A DNA stretch of 64,000 bases, from assembly GCF_022347565.1 (NCBI RefSeq), contig NZ_JAKRGH010000005.1, forward strand, positions 186,001 through 250,000, given 5' to 3'. A program made the translations under genes and the position numbers. Below are positions 25,841 to 36,372 of the stretch, piece after piece. Under the pieces are notes generated by a model. The model made no database searches and had not been told where the DNA came from. It worked only from the letters and a program-made list of their open reading frames with translations. Source of the DNA: Vibrio sp. Of7-15. Lineage in GTDB: Bacteria; Pseudomonadota; Gammaproteobacteria; Enterobacterales; Vibrionaceae. Each line of letters starts with the position of its first letter. Positions within the stretch are counted from its first letter, which is position 1.

Positions 25841-28042
25841 TTAGCTTAAGTCCTGAGGCTCGATATCCAGTGACCAACGTACTTTTTTTGCTAGTGGTAA
25901 CAATAAAATGGCGGGCTTAGCGCTGCGTAACAGGGTTTGCATGATGCGGCGGTTTGGGGCCTGTAAAAGTAACTGCCAACGGTATTTCCCGGCACGTCGT
26001 GCCAACGGTGCTGGAATAGGTCCAAGTACTGGGGTGTGTTCATCATACACAGGGTTGGTTTCAAAAATCCCTCGGACTTGCCTTAAGAACTCTTCCACCA
26101 TTTGATCATTATTGGCTTCCGCCCGAATCAGGGTTAAATACGTAAACGGAGGCAAGAGAGCCTGCTTTCTTTCGATGAGGGCACTCTGGGCAAAGTAGTC
26201 GTAGCCTTTATGGATTAACCCTTGTAATAGGCTGTGTTCAGGGTGGTGAGTTTGTAAGATCACTTCGCCAGGTTTGCTTGCTCGGCCAGCGCGGCCAGCA
26301 ACTTGAATGAATAACTGAGCCAGGCGCTCTGGAGCTCGAAAATCGCTGCTGAACAGTGAACTGTCGACATCAATGAGCCCAACTAGGGTGACATTGGGGA
26401 AGTGATGCCCTTTAGCCAGCATTTGAGTACCAATTAAGATTTGATACTCGCCTTTTTTGATGGCTTCAAGGTAGTTTTCTAGAGTGCCTTTTCGGCGAGT
26501 GCTGTCTCGATCGATTCGAATGGTTTTGTATTCAGGAAAGAGCTGTTGCAGCAAGGTTTCGAGTTGTTCTGTGCCGACGCCAACAGAGATCAGCTGTGTT
26601 GAGCCACAGCCCATGCATTGATGCAAAACGGGTTGTTGTGAGCCACAGTGATGACAACGGATTTCGCCACTGCTTTGATGAAACGTATAATAGGCATCGC
26701 AGCGGGTACATTCGGCCAGCCAGCCACACTCATGACACATTAATGCTGGCGAGTAGCCTCGGCGGTTTAAGAACAACATGACCTGATTGCCCGCTTCTAG
26801 GTGTTTGCGCATTTGAGCGATCATAGGGGCAGAGAGCCCACCTTCTAGATATAAGCCTTTAACATCGAGCACACCATGACGAGCCGCTACCGCAACCCCA
26901 GCTCGCGAGGTGAGTTGCAAGTGGTGATATTTACCCGTTTGAGCATTATGAAGGGTTTCTAGGGCTGGTGTTGCTGAGCCTAAAATAATCGGAATATTTT
27001 CATTATTCGCACGCATTACAGCTAAGTCACGTGCATGGTAACGCAGGCTGTCTTGTTGTTTATAAGAAGCGTCGTGTTCTTCATCAACAATAATAATGCC
27101 CAGTTTAGTAAAGGGGGTGAAGAGCGCGGAGCGCGTACCAATGATGATACCAGCGTGATTATCTCGTGCAGATAGCCATGAATGAAGACGTTCGGTGTCG
27201 TTTAAGCCTGAATGGATCACATCAACGGGTATATTAAATCGACGTTTAAAGCGATTAATGGTTTGAGGCGTTAAACCAATTTCAGGGACAAGGATTAAAG
27301 CTTGTTTACCCGCTTTTAGCACTGGTTCAAGCAGGTTGAGGTAGACTTCTGTTTTTCCTGAGCCCGTAACGCCATCTAATAAATAACACGCAAAATTAGG
27401 GTTGGAGTTTACCGTAGCCACAGCAATAGCTTGCTCGGCATTTAATTGCGGTTTTTCTTCCTGAACTTCAAAAGTACGTTGCCAAAACGTGGCTTTTTTT
27501 TGTTGCTGTTGTTCTACAATCCAGCCTTTTTCTTGAACTGCTTTTAAAGTGGTACTGCTGATTTCTTCAGCCAGTAATTCTTCGTGAGCGCGAGCACCAT
27601 TACGCAGTAAGGTTAATACTTTGGCCTGTTTAGGAGCACGAGTTAAAGACTGGATATTTTGTTCTTTACCTTGCTCGGTAAGTTGCCACTCTTTTAAGGT
27701 AGCAAAATTGGCCTCTTTGCCTTTTCTAAGCCAAGTAGGCATGGCATTAGCGAGCACATCACCTAAAGGGTACTGGTAAAAATCACTGCTCCACTTTAAC
27801 AGCTTATATAAGTTGGTTGGCCATAGGGGGTGTAGGTCCAAAACTTGAGTCAGAGGTTTAAGTTGGTTAATTGGAAAGTCAGAGTGCTCAGTCAGCTCGG
27901 TAACAATGCCAATGAGTTGTTGACGGCCAAAAGGTACTTTGACTCGCCCGCCAATAACCGGGGCCTGTTCAGGTTTTATTTTATAATCAAAACACTTATC
28001 GAGTGGAACCGGAAGAGCAACGCGGGCAATAGAATACGACAT
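25841..28042 (-). CDS. priA: Primosomal protein N' (replication restart helicase PriA)
   Basis: 733 residues. The N-terminal 3' DNA-binding domain (about 1-105), a winged helix, then a superfamily 2 helicase core with Walker A GVTGSGKTEVYL and the DEEHD box. A paired zinc cluster of cysteines (CHECGWLAECTRC ... CHHCG ... CMGCG) interrupts the second helicase lobe, and motif VI is QVAGRAGRA. PriA reloads DnaB at stalled forks. It is divergent from rpmE. Confidence 0.96.
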   Translation of the reverse strand: MSYSIARVALPVPLDKCFDYKIKPEQAPVIGGRVKVPFGRQQLIGIVTELTEHSDFPINQLKPLTQVLDLHPLWPTNLYKLLKWSSDFYQYPLGDVLANAMPTWLRKGKEANFATLKEWQLTEQGKEQNIQSLTRAPKQAKVLTLLRNGARAHEELLAEEISSTTLKAVQEKGWIVEQQQQKKATFWQRTFEVQEEKPQLNAEQAIAVATVNSNPNFACYLLDGVTGSGKTEVYLNLLEPVLKAGKQALILVPEIGLTPQTINRFKRRFNIPVDVIHSGLNDTERLHSWLSARDNHAGIIIGTRSALFTPFTKLGIIIVDEEHDASYKQQDSLRYHARDLAVMRANNENIPIILGSATPALETLHNAQTGKYHHLQLTSRAGVAVAARHGVLDVKGLYLEGGLSAPMIAQMRKHLEAGNQVMLFLNRRGYSPALMCHECGWLAECTRCDAYYTFHQSSGEIRCHHCGSQQPVLHQCMGCGSTQLISVGVGTEQLETLLQQLFPEYKTIRIDRDSTRRKGTLENYLEAIKKGEYQILIGTQMLAKGHHFPNVTLVGLIDVDSSLFSSDFRAPERLAQLFIQVAGRAGRASKPGEVILQTHHPEHSLLQGLIHKGYDYFAQSALIERKQALLPPFTYLTLIRAEANNDQMVEEFLRQVRGIFETNPVYDEHTPVLGPIPAPLARRAGKYRWQLLLQAPNRRIMQTLLRSAKPAILLLPLAKKVRWSLDIEPQDLS

Positions 28043-28158
28043 ATAACCAGACTTTAATAACCTGTGATCAGAGCAGGTAGTCTACATGGGAAAAATAGTT
28101 GCAGCAAAGTGGCGAAAAAAGTATCAGATTGGTTGATCCGAGAGGCATGTTTCATTAC

Positions 28159-28271
28159 TATACTGCGCCTTACTAAAGTGTAATTTTTGATTTTAGTAAT
28201 TCTATTTTAAATCACGTGTGGTGTTCGGCTAAGAATCGGATGGCGACACGGCCTAAACCAGAGGTTTTCCC
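28159..28271 (+). promoter_or_regulatory. rpmE promoter and leader
   Basis: A TATACT box (28159-28164) is followed by an approximately 100-base leader in which CGTGT (28215-28219) can pair with ACACG (28246-28250). Some gammaproteobacterial L31 mRNAs have an autoregulatory leader; whether this is one is unproven. Confidence 0.4.
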
Positions 28272-28487
28272 ATGAAAGTAGGTATTCACCCAGAATACAA
28301 ATCAGTTGCTGCAAAATGTTCTTGTGGTAACACGTTTGAGTTCAACTCAACTCTAGGTAAAGAAACAATCAACCTAGACGTATGTGACAAATGTCACCCA
28401 TTCTACACTGGTAAGCAACGTATCGTTGATACTGGTGGTCGTGTTGACCGTTTCAACAAGCGTTTTGGTATGCTGGGCAAAAAATAA
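28272..28487 (+). CDS. rpmE: 50S ribosomal protein L31 (zinc-binding form)
   Basis: 71 residues. The zinc ribbon C-x-C (KCSCGN) plus C-x2-C ([12 protein letters not shown]) marks the C+ form, as opposed to the zinc-independent RpmE2. L31 bridges the two ribosomal subunits. A terminator follows immediately. Confidence 0.97.
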   Translation: MKVGIHPEYKSVAAKCSCGNTFEFNSTLGKETINLDVCDKCHPFYTGKQRIVDTGGRVDRFNKRFGMLGKK

Positions 28488-28505
28488 TTCTGCCAAGAAT
28501 TCCAA

Positions 28506-28540
28506 AAAAAGGGGTGCAATCGCACCCCTTTTTGTTTTTT
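28506..28540 (+). terminator. rpmE terminator
   Basis: AAAAAGGGGTGC, AATC, GCACCCCTTTTT, then GTTTTTT. Confidence 0.92.
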
Positions 28541-28696
28541 CAATTCTCATATTTTCCCCATCTGAATTTTTTTGCTACATCCCTCGAAAATACATTGGCT
28601 TGACCAGTAATACTGAGCTAGGATCTTCGACGCACATCAACTATTATTTTGTACCTTACCCAACTGAACACCCTTTGCATTCAGGATTAAACCACT

Positions 28697-29944
28697 ATGT
28701 CTGAAGATTTTCGTCAACAAGCCCTTCATTATCATGCGTACCCAACTCCAGGAAAGATTTCAGTAGAGCTGACTAAGCCTGCTGATACGGTCGAAGATCT
28801 TGCACTAGCATACAGCCCGGGTGTGGCTGAGCCGGTACGTGAAATTGCACAAAATGCAGAAAACGTTTACAAGTACACCGCGAAAGGCAACATGGTTGCG
28901 GTGATTTCGAATGGTACCGCTATCCTAGGTTTAGGTAACTTAGGCCCATTAGCATCTAAACCAGTAATGGAAGGCAAATCATTGCTGTTTAAACGTTTTG
29001 CTGGCTTAGACTCTATTGATATTGAGGTTAAGCACCGTACGATTGATGAGTTTGTTGACACGGTTGCGAACATTGCTGATACCTTTGGTGGTATCAATTT
29101 AGAAGACATCAAAGCACCAGATTGTTTTGAAATTGAGCGTCGCTTGATTGAACGTTGTGACGTGCCTGTATTCCATGATGATCAGCATGGTACTGCTATT
29201 GTCACTGCAGCAGGTATGCTGAATGCGCTTGAACTGCAAGGAAAAGACTTAAAAGAGTCTGTAATTGTATGTTTAGGTGCTGGTGCAGCGGCAGTTGCCT
29301 GTATGGAACTATTGATTAAGTGTGGCGCTCAGCGTGAAAAAATCTATATGTTGGATCGTAAAGGTGTGATCCACACTCGTCGTGAAGACATCAATGAGCA
29401 CAAACAAAAATTTGCAAATAACACTGATAAGCGCACATTAGAAGATGTGATCGAAGGCGCTGATATCTTCCTTGGTGTTTCTGGCCCAGATTTATTACCG
29501 GCTGAAGCGTTGGCACTAATGGCTGATAAACCAGTCGTGTTTGCATGTTCAAACCCAGATCCAGAAATTAAACCTGAACTTGCACACGAAGTTCGTAAAG
29601 ATTTAATTATGGGTACTGGCCGTTCTGATTATCCAAACCAGGTTAATAATGTTATTTGTTTCCCATTCATTTTCCGTGGCGCACTAGATGTACGAGCAAG
29701 CGAAATTAATGATGAAATGAAGTTAGCAGCGGTTGAGTCTATTCGCCAATTAGCGAAAGAAGAAGTACCAGCGGCTGTTCTTGAAGCGGCAGGTGTTGAT
29801 AAGCTAGAGTTTGGTATGGAATACATTATTCCAAAACCAATGGATCCACGCTTATTACCACGTGTGGCTAAAGCCGTCGCACAAGCTGCTGTGGACTCAG
29901 GTGTTGCTCGCATCGAGATGCCAAAAAACTACATGGAAAGCTAA
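28697..29944 (+). CDS. Malic enzyme, short form without a phosphotransacetylase domain
   Basis: 415 residues. It oxidatively decarboxylates malate to pyruvate, making NAD(P)H. The N-terminal malic domain has the Tyr/Lys region LAYSPGVAEPVREI and the metal-site DVPVFHDDQHGTAIV; the nucleotide site is LGAGAAAVACMELL. It resembles the first half of E. coli MaeB (759 residues) but lacks the C-terminal PTA-like domain, as many bacterial short forms do. Cofactor preference cannot be told by eye. Confidence 0.92.
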   Translation: MSEDFRQQALHYHAYPTPGKISVELTKPADTVEDLALAYSPGVAEPVREIAQNAENVYKYTAKGNMVAVISNGTAILGLGNLGPLASKPVMEGKSLLFKRFAGLDSIDIEVKHRTIDEFVDTVANIADTFGGINLEDIKAPDCFEIERRLIERCDVPVFHDDQHGTAIVTAAGMLNALELQGKDLKESVIVCLGAGAAAVACMELLIKCGAQREKIYMLDRKGVIHTRREDINEHKQKFANNTDKRTLEDVIEGADIFLGVSGPDLLPAEALALMADKPVVFACSNPDPEIKPELAHEVRKDLIMGTGRSDYPNQVNNVICFPFIFRGALDVRASEINDEMKLAAVESIRQLAKEEVPAAVLEAAGVDKLEFGMEYIIPKPMDPRLLPRVAKAVAQAAVDSGVARIEMPKNYMES

Positions 29945-29969
29945 TCATTAGCTCATGTATTGCTTTATA

Positions 29970-30002
29970 AAAAAACCGCATTCTAGGATGCGGTTTTTTT
30001 GT
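29970..30002. terminator. Terminator between convergent malic enzyme and metJ
   Basis: AAAACCGCAT (29972-29981), TCTAGG loop, ATGCGGTTTT, with T tracts in both directions. Confidence 0.88.
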
Positions 30003-30036
30003 ATGTATTCTTTATCAGCAAGCGTGACTAAGACGG

Positions 30037-30369
30037 TTATTTTTCTTCTTCTTCGTCTGCAAAGGCTTCAAATTCGATGCCCATTGCGGTCATTAATGCT
30101 TTTGCTTCTGCTGGAATATCATCAGGGCGGTCTTTACGCATGTCTTCGTCAGTAGGTAATGGCTGACCTGTGTAGGCATGCAAAAAAGCTTCACATAATA
30201 GCTCACTGTTTGTGGCATGACGTAAGTTATTCACCTGACGGCGAGTACGCTCATCAGTGAGTACTTTCAGCACTTTAAGCGGGATCGATACTGTGATTTT
30301 TTTTACTTGTTCGCTTTTTTTACCATGCTCGGCGTACGGGCTGATATATTCGCCGTTCCAGTCTGCCAT
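30037..30369 (-). CDS. metJ: Methionine repressor MetJ
   Basis: 110 residues, ribbon-helix-helix dimer. The DNA-contacting strand [12 protein letters not shown] and the helix [22 protein letters not shown] are almost identical to E. coli MetJ. S-adenosylmethionine is the co-repressor. The C-terminal tail is acidic (ADEEEEK). It is divergent from metB across a region with tandem MET boxes. Confidence 0.97.
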   Translation of the reverse strand: MADWNGEYISPYAEHGKKSEQVKKITVSIPLKVLKVLTDERTRRQVNNLRHATNSELLCEAFLHAYTGQPLPTDEDMRKDRPDDIPAEAKALMTAMGIEFEAFADEEEEK

Positions 30370-30490
30370 GCTTCACCTTTTGAGCTTCAATTAATGGGTA
30401 TCTTTCCAATCTGGATAACTCACCGCAAGTCACGATAGATTATCCACATTGATGAAGGTGGATTTTAGCGGGATTTACCGCCATAAGCAA

Positions 30491-30522
30491 AGACATATAG
30501 ACGTCTAGAAGTGTTGACGTCT
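30491..30522. promoter_or_regulatory. Tandem MET boxes between metJ and metB
   Basis: Four adjacent 8-mers AGACATAT, AGACGTCT, AGAAGTGT, TGACGTCT; the second is a perfect match to the MetJ operator AGACGTCT. Confidence 0.9.
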
Positions 30523-30600
30523 TGTTTCGAGGGGTTTAAAGTGAGGCTAATTGTATGTCATCAAGCTTAAGTCACTGCTTGAGAATAAGGAAGGGAAATT

Positions 30601-31767
30601 ATGAGCGACAGGAAACCCGCTACTATCGCAGTTCGTACTGGTATCGAATCTGACTCACAACACAATGCCGTAGTGCCACCTATTTATTTATCTACCAATT
30701 ATAGTTTTCCTGAATTTGGTGATGTACCTCAATATGATTATGCACGTTCTGGTAACCCAACACGTGCTCAATTGGAAAAAGCATTGTCTGATCTTGAGCA
30801 AGGTGCGGGGGCAGTTGTCACTAATTGCGGTATGGCGGCATTGAACTTGATGGTTTCTGCGTTACTTGGCCCAGATGATCTGATCGTTGCTCCTCACGAT
30901 TGTTATGGTGGCACGTATCGCTTATTTGATACTCGTGCGCGTAAAGGCGATTTTCAAGTCAAGTTTGTGGATCAATCCAATCCAGAAGCTTTGGCTGAAG
31001 TACTTGCACTGAAACCTAAGTTGATTCTGTTAGAAACACCGTCAAACCCGCTAGTGCGTGTGGTGGATATTGAAGCAATTTGCCAGCAAGCCAAGTTAGT
31101 GGGTGCTTTAGTTGCGGTGGATAATACGTTCCTTTCCCCTGTTCTACAGCAGCCATTATTACTAGGGGCTGATTTTGTCCTGCACTCCACTACAAAGTAC
31201 ATTAATGGCCATTCCGATGTTGTTGGAGGTGTCTTAATTGCAAAAACTCAAGAACATGCAGAAGATTTCGCGTGGTGGGGGAACTGCATAGGTTCAACGG
31301 GTACTGCGTTTGATAGTTATCTGACACTGCGTGGTATTCGCACACTGTCCGCAAGAATGCGCATTCATGAAGAAAACGCAATGGCCGTACTTAAGTGCCT
31401 ACAAAATCAACCTCTAGTTGGTACCATTTACCACCCAAGTTTACCGGAGCACCCAGGGCATGAGATAGCGAAGCGCCAACAAGCGGGGTTTGGTGCCATG
31501 TTAAGTTTTGAACTTGCAGGTAGCCTGGAGCAGCTGAAAGTGTTAGTGACAGAGTTAAAGCACTTCTCGCTAGCGGAATCATTAGGTGGAGTGGAAAGTT
31601 TAATTGCTCATCCGGGTTCCATGACACACCGTGCCATGTCTGATGAAGCTCAAGCTGAAGCTGGCCTTGCGCCAACCTTATTACGTTTATCGGTAGGTCT
31701 TGAGGACAGCCGTGATCTGATCGCGGATTTAGAACAAGCCTTTGCTAAAGCGGCGGAGGTGGCGTAA
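30601..31767 (+). CDS. metB: Cystathionine gamma-synthase
   Basis: 388 residues, PLP enzyme of the Cys/Met fold. It joins O-succinylhomoserine and cysteine to cystathionine. The PLP lysine lies in HSTTKYINGHSDVVGG (about residue 199), with DNTFLSP, YGGTYRL and the phosphate-binding SGNPTR also visible. AAGGAAGGG precedes the ATG. The metL ATG follows the stop without a gap, so the two are co-translated under MetJ control. Confidence 0.96.
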   Translation: MSDRKPATIAVRTGIESDSQHNAVVPPIYLSTNYSFPEFGDVPQYDYARSGNPTRAQLEKALSDLEQGAGAVVTNCGMAALNLMVSALLGPDDLIVAPHDCYGGTYRLFDTRARKGDFQVKFVDQSNPEALAEVLALKPKLILLETPSNPLVRVVDIEAICQQAKLVGALVAVDNTFLSPVLQQPLLLGADFVLHSTTKYINGHSDVVGGVLIAKTQEHAEDFAWWGNCIGSTGTAFDSYLTLRGIRTLSARMRIHEENAMAVLKCLQNQPLVGTIYHPSLPEHPGHEIAKRQQAGFGAMLSFELAGSLEQLKVLVTELKHFSLAESLGGVESLIAHPGSMTHRAMSDEAQAEAGLAPTLLRLSVGLEDSRDLIADLEQAFAKAAEVA

Positions 31768-34212
31768 ATGACTCAGTCAGCGTTGCATGTAAACCCATCC
31801 TCTGAAGCTTTGCGTCAGTTACATAAATTTGGTGGCAGTAGCCTAGCAAACCCAGAGTGCTATCGTCGTGTTATTTCCATCTTAACTGAGTATTCCCACG
31901 ATGATGACTTGGTTGTGGTATCCGCAGCGGGTAATACCACCAACCGCATTATTGAGTGGATGGATTTACTGAAAAAAGACGGCCGTCTAGCCCATGAGTG
32001 CTTGCAGTCATTACGTCAGTATCAGCAAGAGCTCATTGAAGATCTATTACCAGCAGAAAAAGCAGAGCCTTTAGTTACCTTGCTCCATGAGGAATTAGCG
32101 ACGCTCTCTAATCTGACATCACCGCTGGATGAAGTTACTCGCTCCGATGTTCTTGGTCATGGTGAAGTATGGTCTGCCCGTTTGCTTTCTGCTTTGTTGA
32201 ATCATTCGAGCTTACCAGCTGTATCCATGGACTCTCGTGATTTTTTACGTGCAGAACGTGCGGCTCAGCCAGAGGTTGATCGTTCACGTTCGTGGCCATT
32301 GCTGAAAGAAGCTTTAGTACAGCACTCTCATCATCGAGTGGTTATTACTGGGTTTATGGCACGTAACCAAGCGGGCGAGACGGTCTTACTTGGCCGTAAT
32401 GGTTCTGATTATTCTGCCACTGTGATTGGTGCTTTAGCCGAAGTTTCCCGTGTCACTATCTGGAGTGATGTCGCGGGTGTGTACAGTGCTGATCCACGTA
32501 AAGTCAGTGATGCCTGTTTGCTTCCTTTACTGCGGTTAGATGAAGCGAGTGAACTCGCACGTTTAGCTGCCCCTGTGTTACACAGCCGCACTTTACAGCC
32601 AGTTGCTCAGAGTGTGTTGGATTTAAGTTTGCGTTGCAGCTATCAACCCGAGTCTGGTTCGACGCGCATTGAACGTGTATTAGCGTCTGGCCGTGGTGCT
32701 AAAATCATTACCTCATTAGATGATGTGCTTTTGATTAAACTCGACTTTGGCAAAGGTCATGACTTTGAGCGTATCCAAACAGACGTGCAGCGACTATTAA
32801 CACGTGCTCAACTACAGCCATTAGCTCTAGAGGCCCAAGCCGATCAAGGCTGCATTTTATTAGCTTATACTTCTGAGGTGGTGAATTGTGCGTTGTCATT
32901 GTTGCAAGACGCAGCCATTAGTGCCGAAATTAAATTAAAAGAAGGTTATTCGATGGTCGCGGCTGTCGGTGCTGGTGTGGTGAATAACCCGATTCATTGC
33001 CATGGATTTTACCATCAGCTGAAAAATCGCCCAGTGGAGTTTGTGTCTGAATCAGAGTCTGAACTGAGCTTAGTCGCGATTTTACGTCAAACCGATACTG
33101 CAGATTTAGTCTCAGCTATTCACAGCAGTTTGTTCCAAGCGCAAAAGCGGGTGGGTATTGCATTATGTGGCAAAGGGAATATCGGGAGCAGCTGGCTGGA
33201 GCTTTTTGCAAAAGAGCGTGAAGAGCTGGAAAAGCGTCATGGGATGAGTTTTTCTCTGATTGCGGTGATGGACAGTCAACGCTACTGGTTAGATTCGAAT
33301 GGTATTGATCCACAACAGGCGCTAGCAAACTTTAATGAAGAAGCTGTCGAACATGAACCTAATGAGTGGCTTGCAGAACTATCAAGCCAGGACGGTTATG
33401 ATGATGTGGTATTACTTGATGTAACGGCAAGTGCTGAATTAGCTGCTCAGTACAGTGACATTGCTGAACATGGTTTGCATTTAATTTCAGCAAATAAAGT
33501 GGCAGGCTCGGCGGCAAGTAAGGAGTACCACAAGGTTCAGGACGCCTTTACGAAAACAGGCCGTTATTGGCTCTATAATGCTACTGTAGGGGCAGGGCTG
33601 CCAATTAACCATACCGTAAGAGATTTGCGTGAGAGTGGCGATGAGATTATGTCGTTATCCGGTATTTTCTCAGGGACGTTGTCGTGGTTATTCCAGCAAT
33701 ATAATGGTGATCTGCCATTTACTCAGCTTGTTGATCTGGCGTGGCAACAAGGTCTCACTGAGCCTGATCCTCGAGAAGATTTAAGTGGCTCTGATGTGAT
33801 GCGCAAATTGGTGATCATTGCTCGTGAAGCTGGTTTAGCGATCGAACCTGAGCAAGTGAAAGTAGAGTCTTTGGTTCCTGCTGCATTAGAGCAGGTTAGC
33901 CTAGACGATTTCCTTGAGCAGGGTAAAGAGCTGAACGAACAACTAGCAGAGAGGCTTGCTAAGGCGAAAACGGAAGGCAAGGTACTACGTTATATTGCTC
34001 GTTTATCGAAAGACGGTTCAGCCACAGTAGGGGTAGAAGCGCTACCTGAGGAGCATCCTCTAGCGAATTTATTACCTTGCGATAATATCTTTGCGATTGA
34101 AAGCCGTTGGTATCGTGATAATCCATTGGTCATACGTGGACCTGGTGCAGGTAAAGAAGTAACAGCTGGTGCGATACAGTCGGATTTAAATCGAGTTGCT
34201 AGCTTGCTTTAA
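31768..34212 (+). CDS. metL: Bifunctional aspartokinase II / homoserine dehydrogenase II
   Basis: 814 residues. The N-terminal aspartokinase has KFGGSSLANPECYRRV and GRNGSDYSATVIGAL; the C-terminal homoserine dehydrogenase begins near residue 460 (ALCGKGNIGSSWLELF) and includes GIFSGTLSWLF and LSGSDVMRKLVI. It makes aspartyl phosphate and homoserine for methionine. The neighbourhood (metB, MET boxes) separates it from the ThrA isozyme. It ends in a strong terminator. Confidence 0.96.
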   Translation: MTQSALHVNPSSEALRQLHKFGGSSLANPECYRRVISILTEYSHDDDLVVVSAAGNTTNRIIEWMDLLKKDGRLAHECLQSLRQYQQELIEDLLPAEKAEPLVTLLHEELATLSNLTSPLDEVTRSDVLGHGEVWSARLLSALLNHSSLPAVSMDSRDFLRAERAAQPEVDRSRSWPLLKEALVQHSHHRVVITGFMARNQAGETVLLGRNGSDYSATVIGALAEVSRVTIWSDVAGVYSADPRKVSDACLLPLLRLDEASELARLAAPVLHSRTLQPVAQSVLDLSLRCSYQPESGSTRIERVLASGRGAKIITSLDDVLLIKLDFGKGHDFERIQTDVQRLLTRAQLQPLALEAQADQGCILLAYTSEVVNCALSLLQDAAISAEIKLKEGYSMVAAVGAGVVNNPIHCHGFYHQLKNRPVEFVSESESELSLVAILRQTDTADLVSAIHSSLFQAQKRVGIALCGKGNIGSSWLELFAKEREELEKRHGMSFSLIAVMDSQRYWLDSNGIDPQQALANFNEEAVEHEPNEWLAELSSQDGYDDVVLLDVTASAELAAQYSDIAEHGLHLISANKVAGSAASKEYHKVQDAFTKTGRYWLYNATVGAGLPINHTVRDLRESGDEIMSLSGIFSGTLSWLFQQYNGDLPFTQLVDLAWQQGLTEPDPREDLSGSDVMRKLVIIAREAGLAIEPEQVKVESLVPAALEQVSLDDFLEQGKELNEQLAERLAKAKTEGKVLRYIARLSKDGSATVGVEALPEEHPLANLLPCDNIFAIESRWYRDNPLVIRGPGAGKEVTAGAIQSDLNRVASLL

Positions 34213-34238
34213 CAGATTCTACACTACAATTATTGATG

Positions 34239-34268
34239 AAAAGCAGTGCTATTAGGTACTGCTTTTTT
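34239..34268 (+). terminator. metBL terminator
   Basis: AAAAGCAGT (34239-34247), ACTGCTTTT (34258-34266), then TTG. Confidence 0.85.
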
Positions 34269-34348
34269 GTTTGAATTCCTTTCATCATTAACTTGAGAAA
34301 AATTCATGTTCGATAGCTTGACATTGAATAGCATAAAATACATCCTGT

Positions 34349-34364
34349 AGACATATAGACGTCT
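34349..34364 (+). promoter_or_regulatory. MET boxes upstream of metF
   Basis: AGACATAT followed directly by AGACGTCT, the same pair as upstream of metB; a weaker GGATGTCT follows at 34369-34376. Confidence 0.88.
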
Positions 34365-34391
34365 AAATGGATGTCTTGGAATTGAATGTAG

Positions 34392-35318
<927 letters not shown>

Positions 35319-35353
35319 GGCAAAAGCAGTATGCTCGCTTTATTCTTACAACA

Positions 35354-35390
35354 AAAAAGCCGCAGTAGTCATACTGCGGCTTTGTTATTT
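35354..35390. terminator. Bidirectional terminator metF / aphA
   Basis: AAAGCCGCAGTA (35356-35367), GTCA, TACTGCGGCTTT (35372-35383), with A and T tracts on both sides. Confidence 0.9.
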
Positions 35391-35412
35391 TTTACAGCTG
35401 TAAAATTTAGTT

Positions 35413-35976
35413 TTAAAGAGCTACGCTGCTTTCTGGGCCATCGATCTCTTTGAGTTCTGCTAGTACTTCTTCAGCCCAATCAATCCACGCTTGGCGGCTG
35501 TGGATGCCACGACGTAGCGTTAGACGATCTAAGCGAGCTTGACGATCTAATGTTTTGTAGTTAGAAAAATGCACTTTCTCTAATTCATGATAGTGAGCCA
35601 TCATTGCATGAGATTCTTCAATAAGAGCAGCCAGCTGTTGTTGCATTGGCTCTGAATTGTGAACACCACAAACTAATAATTTAGCTGAGAACTCATCACG
35701 AATTGTTGGGTGCTGTGTGGATTCTTGGAACCAGCCAAATAAAGCTTCTCGGCCTAACTCGGTAATGGAATATACCTTACGATCAGGCTTGCCTTCTTGA
35801 GGTTCTAGTACACAGGTAACTAGGCCATTTTTGGCCATCTTATTTAGTTCACGATACACTTGCTGATGGCTTGCTTTCCAGAAGTAGCCAATGCTGTATG
35901 AAAATTCTTTAGTTATATCGTAACCAGTTGCGTCGCGTGTGCTAAGCACGGTTAAAATGACATGTGGTAGTGACAT
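35413..35976 (-). CDS. aphA: AphA, PadR-family low-cell-density quorum-sensing regulator
   Basis: 187 residues. The N-terminal PadR winged helix (MSLPHVILTVLSTRDATGYD, FWKASHQQVYRELNKM, EPQEGKPDRKVYSIT) is nearly the same as Vibrio cholerae AphA as I recall it; the C-terminal half is a dimerisation coiled coil. In vibrios AphA is activated by Qrr small RNAs at low density and repressed by the HapR/LuxR-type master regulator; it controls virulence and biofilm genes. It lies downstream of ppc, as in V. cholerae. Confidence 0.92.
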   Translation of the reverse strand: MSLPHVILTVLSTRDATGYDITKEFSYSIGYFWKASHQQVYRELNKMAKNGLVTCVLEPQEGKPDRKVYSITELGREALFGWFQESTQHPTIRDEFSAKLLVCGVHNSEPMQQQLAALIEESHAMMAHYHELEKVHFSNYKTLDRQARLDRLTLRRGIHSRQAWIDWAEEVLAELKEIDGPESSVAL

Positions 35977-36320
35977 TTCTTCTATCCAATCGTATATATA
36001 ATAAAAATTAAAAACATAACCAGTTAAACGCGACCTTCGTGCTCTTTGTCACTTATTTGTTATTGCGTTGGTTCAGCACCTAGCATGCCTACACTGTTAT
36101 GATCACCTAGCATTACCAGACAAACTACAAATCCAAAGCCGCAATCACAGTGCTGTATCGCACTTTTATAGTGATATATATGAGATTTGTTACTGATAAT
36201 ACGTTTTTATGCGCCAGCTGATATTAATAGGATATATCAATTTATAAGCAAATTGTAGAATAGAGCTTAATTTAGGTGATAAAAATTGATAAATCTCATA
36301 TTAAGCGAACTCATTCCAAT
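35977..36320 (-). promoter_or_regulatory. aphA promoter/leader region
   Basis: About 344 AT-rich bases without a gene, upstream of aphA and bounded by the ppc terminator. A possible HapR/LuxR-type site at 36284-36303 has a perfect TTGATAAAT half; by eye it matches 14 of 20 positions of the palindromic consensus. No Qrr pairing region could be confirmed by eye. Confidence 0.4.
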
Positions 36321-36346
36321 AAAAAAGCCGCATCAGCGGCTTTTTT
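36321..36346 (-). terminator. ppc terminator
   Basis: AAAAAAGCCGC, ATCA or its complement TGAT as loop, GCGGCTTTTTT; perfect 11-bp stem with T tract. Confidence 0.92.
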
Positions 36347-36372
36347 GATTATTTGTAGTATAATCTACTGCT

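Noticed and set aside
35390-35405. 16-bp palindrome TTTTACAGCTGTAAAA beside the aphA stop
   Set aside because: It lies next to a better bidirectional terminator and matches no operator I can name.
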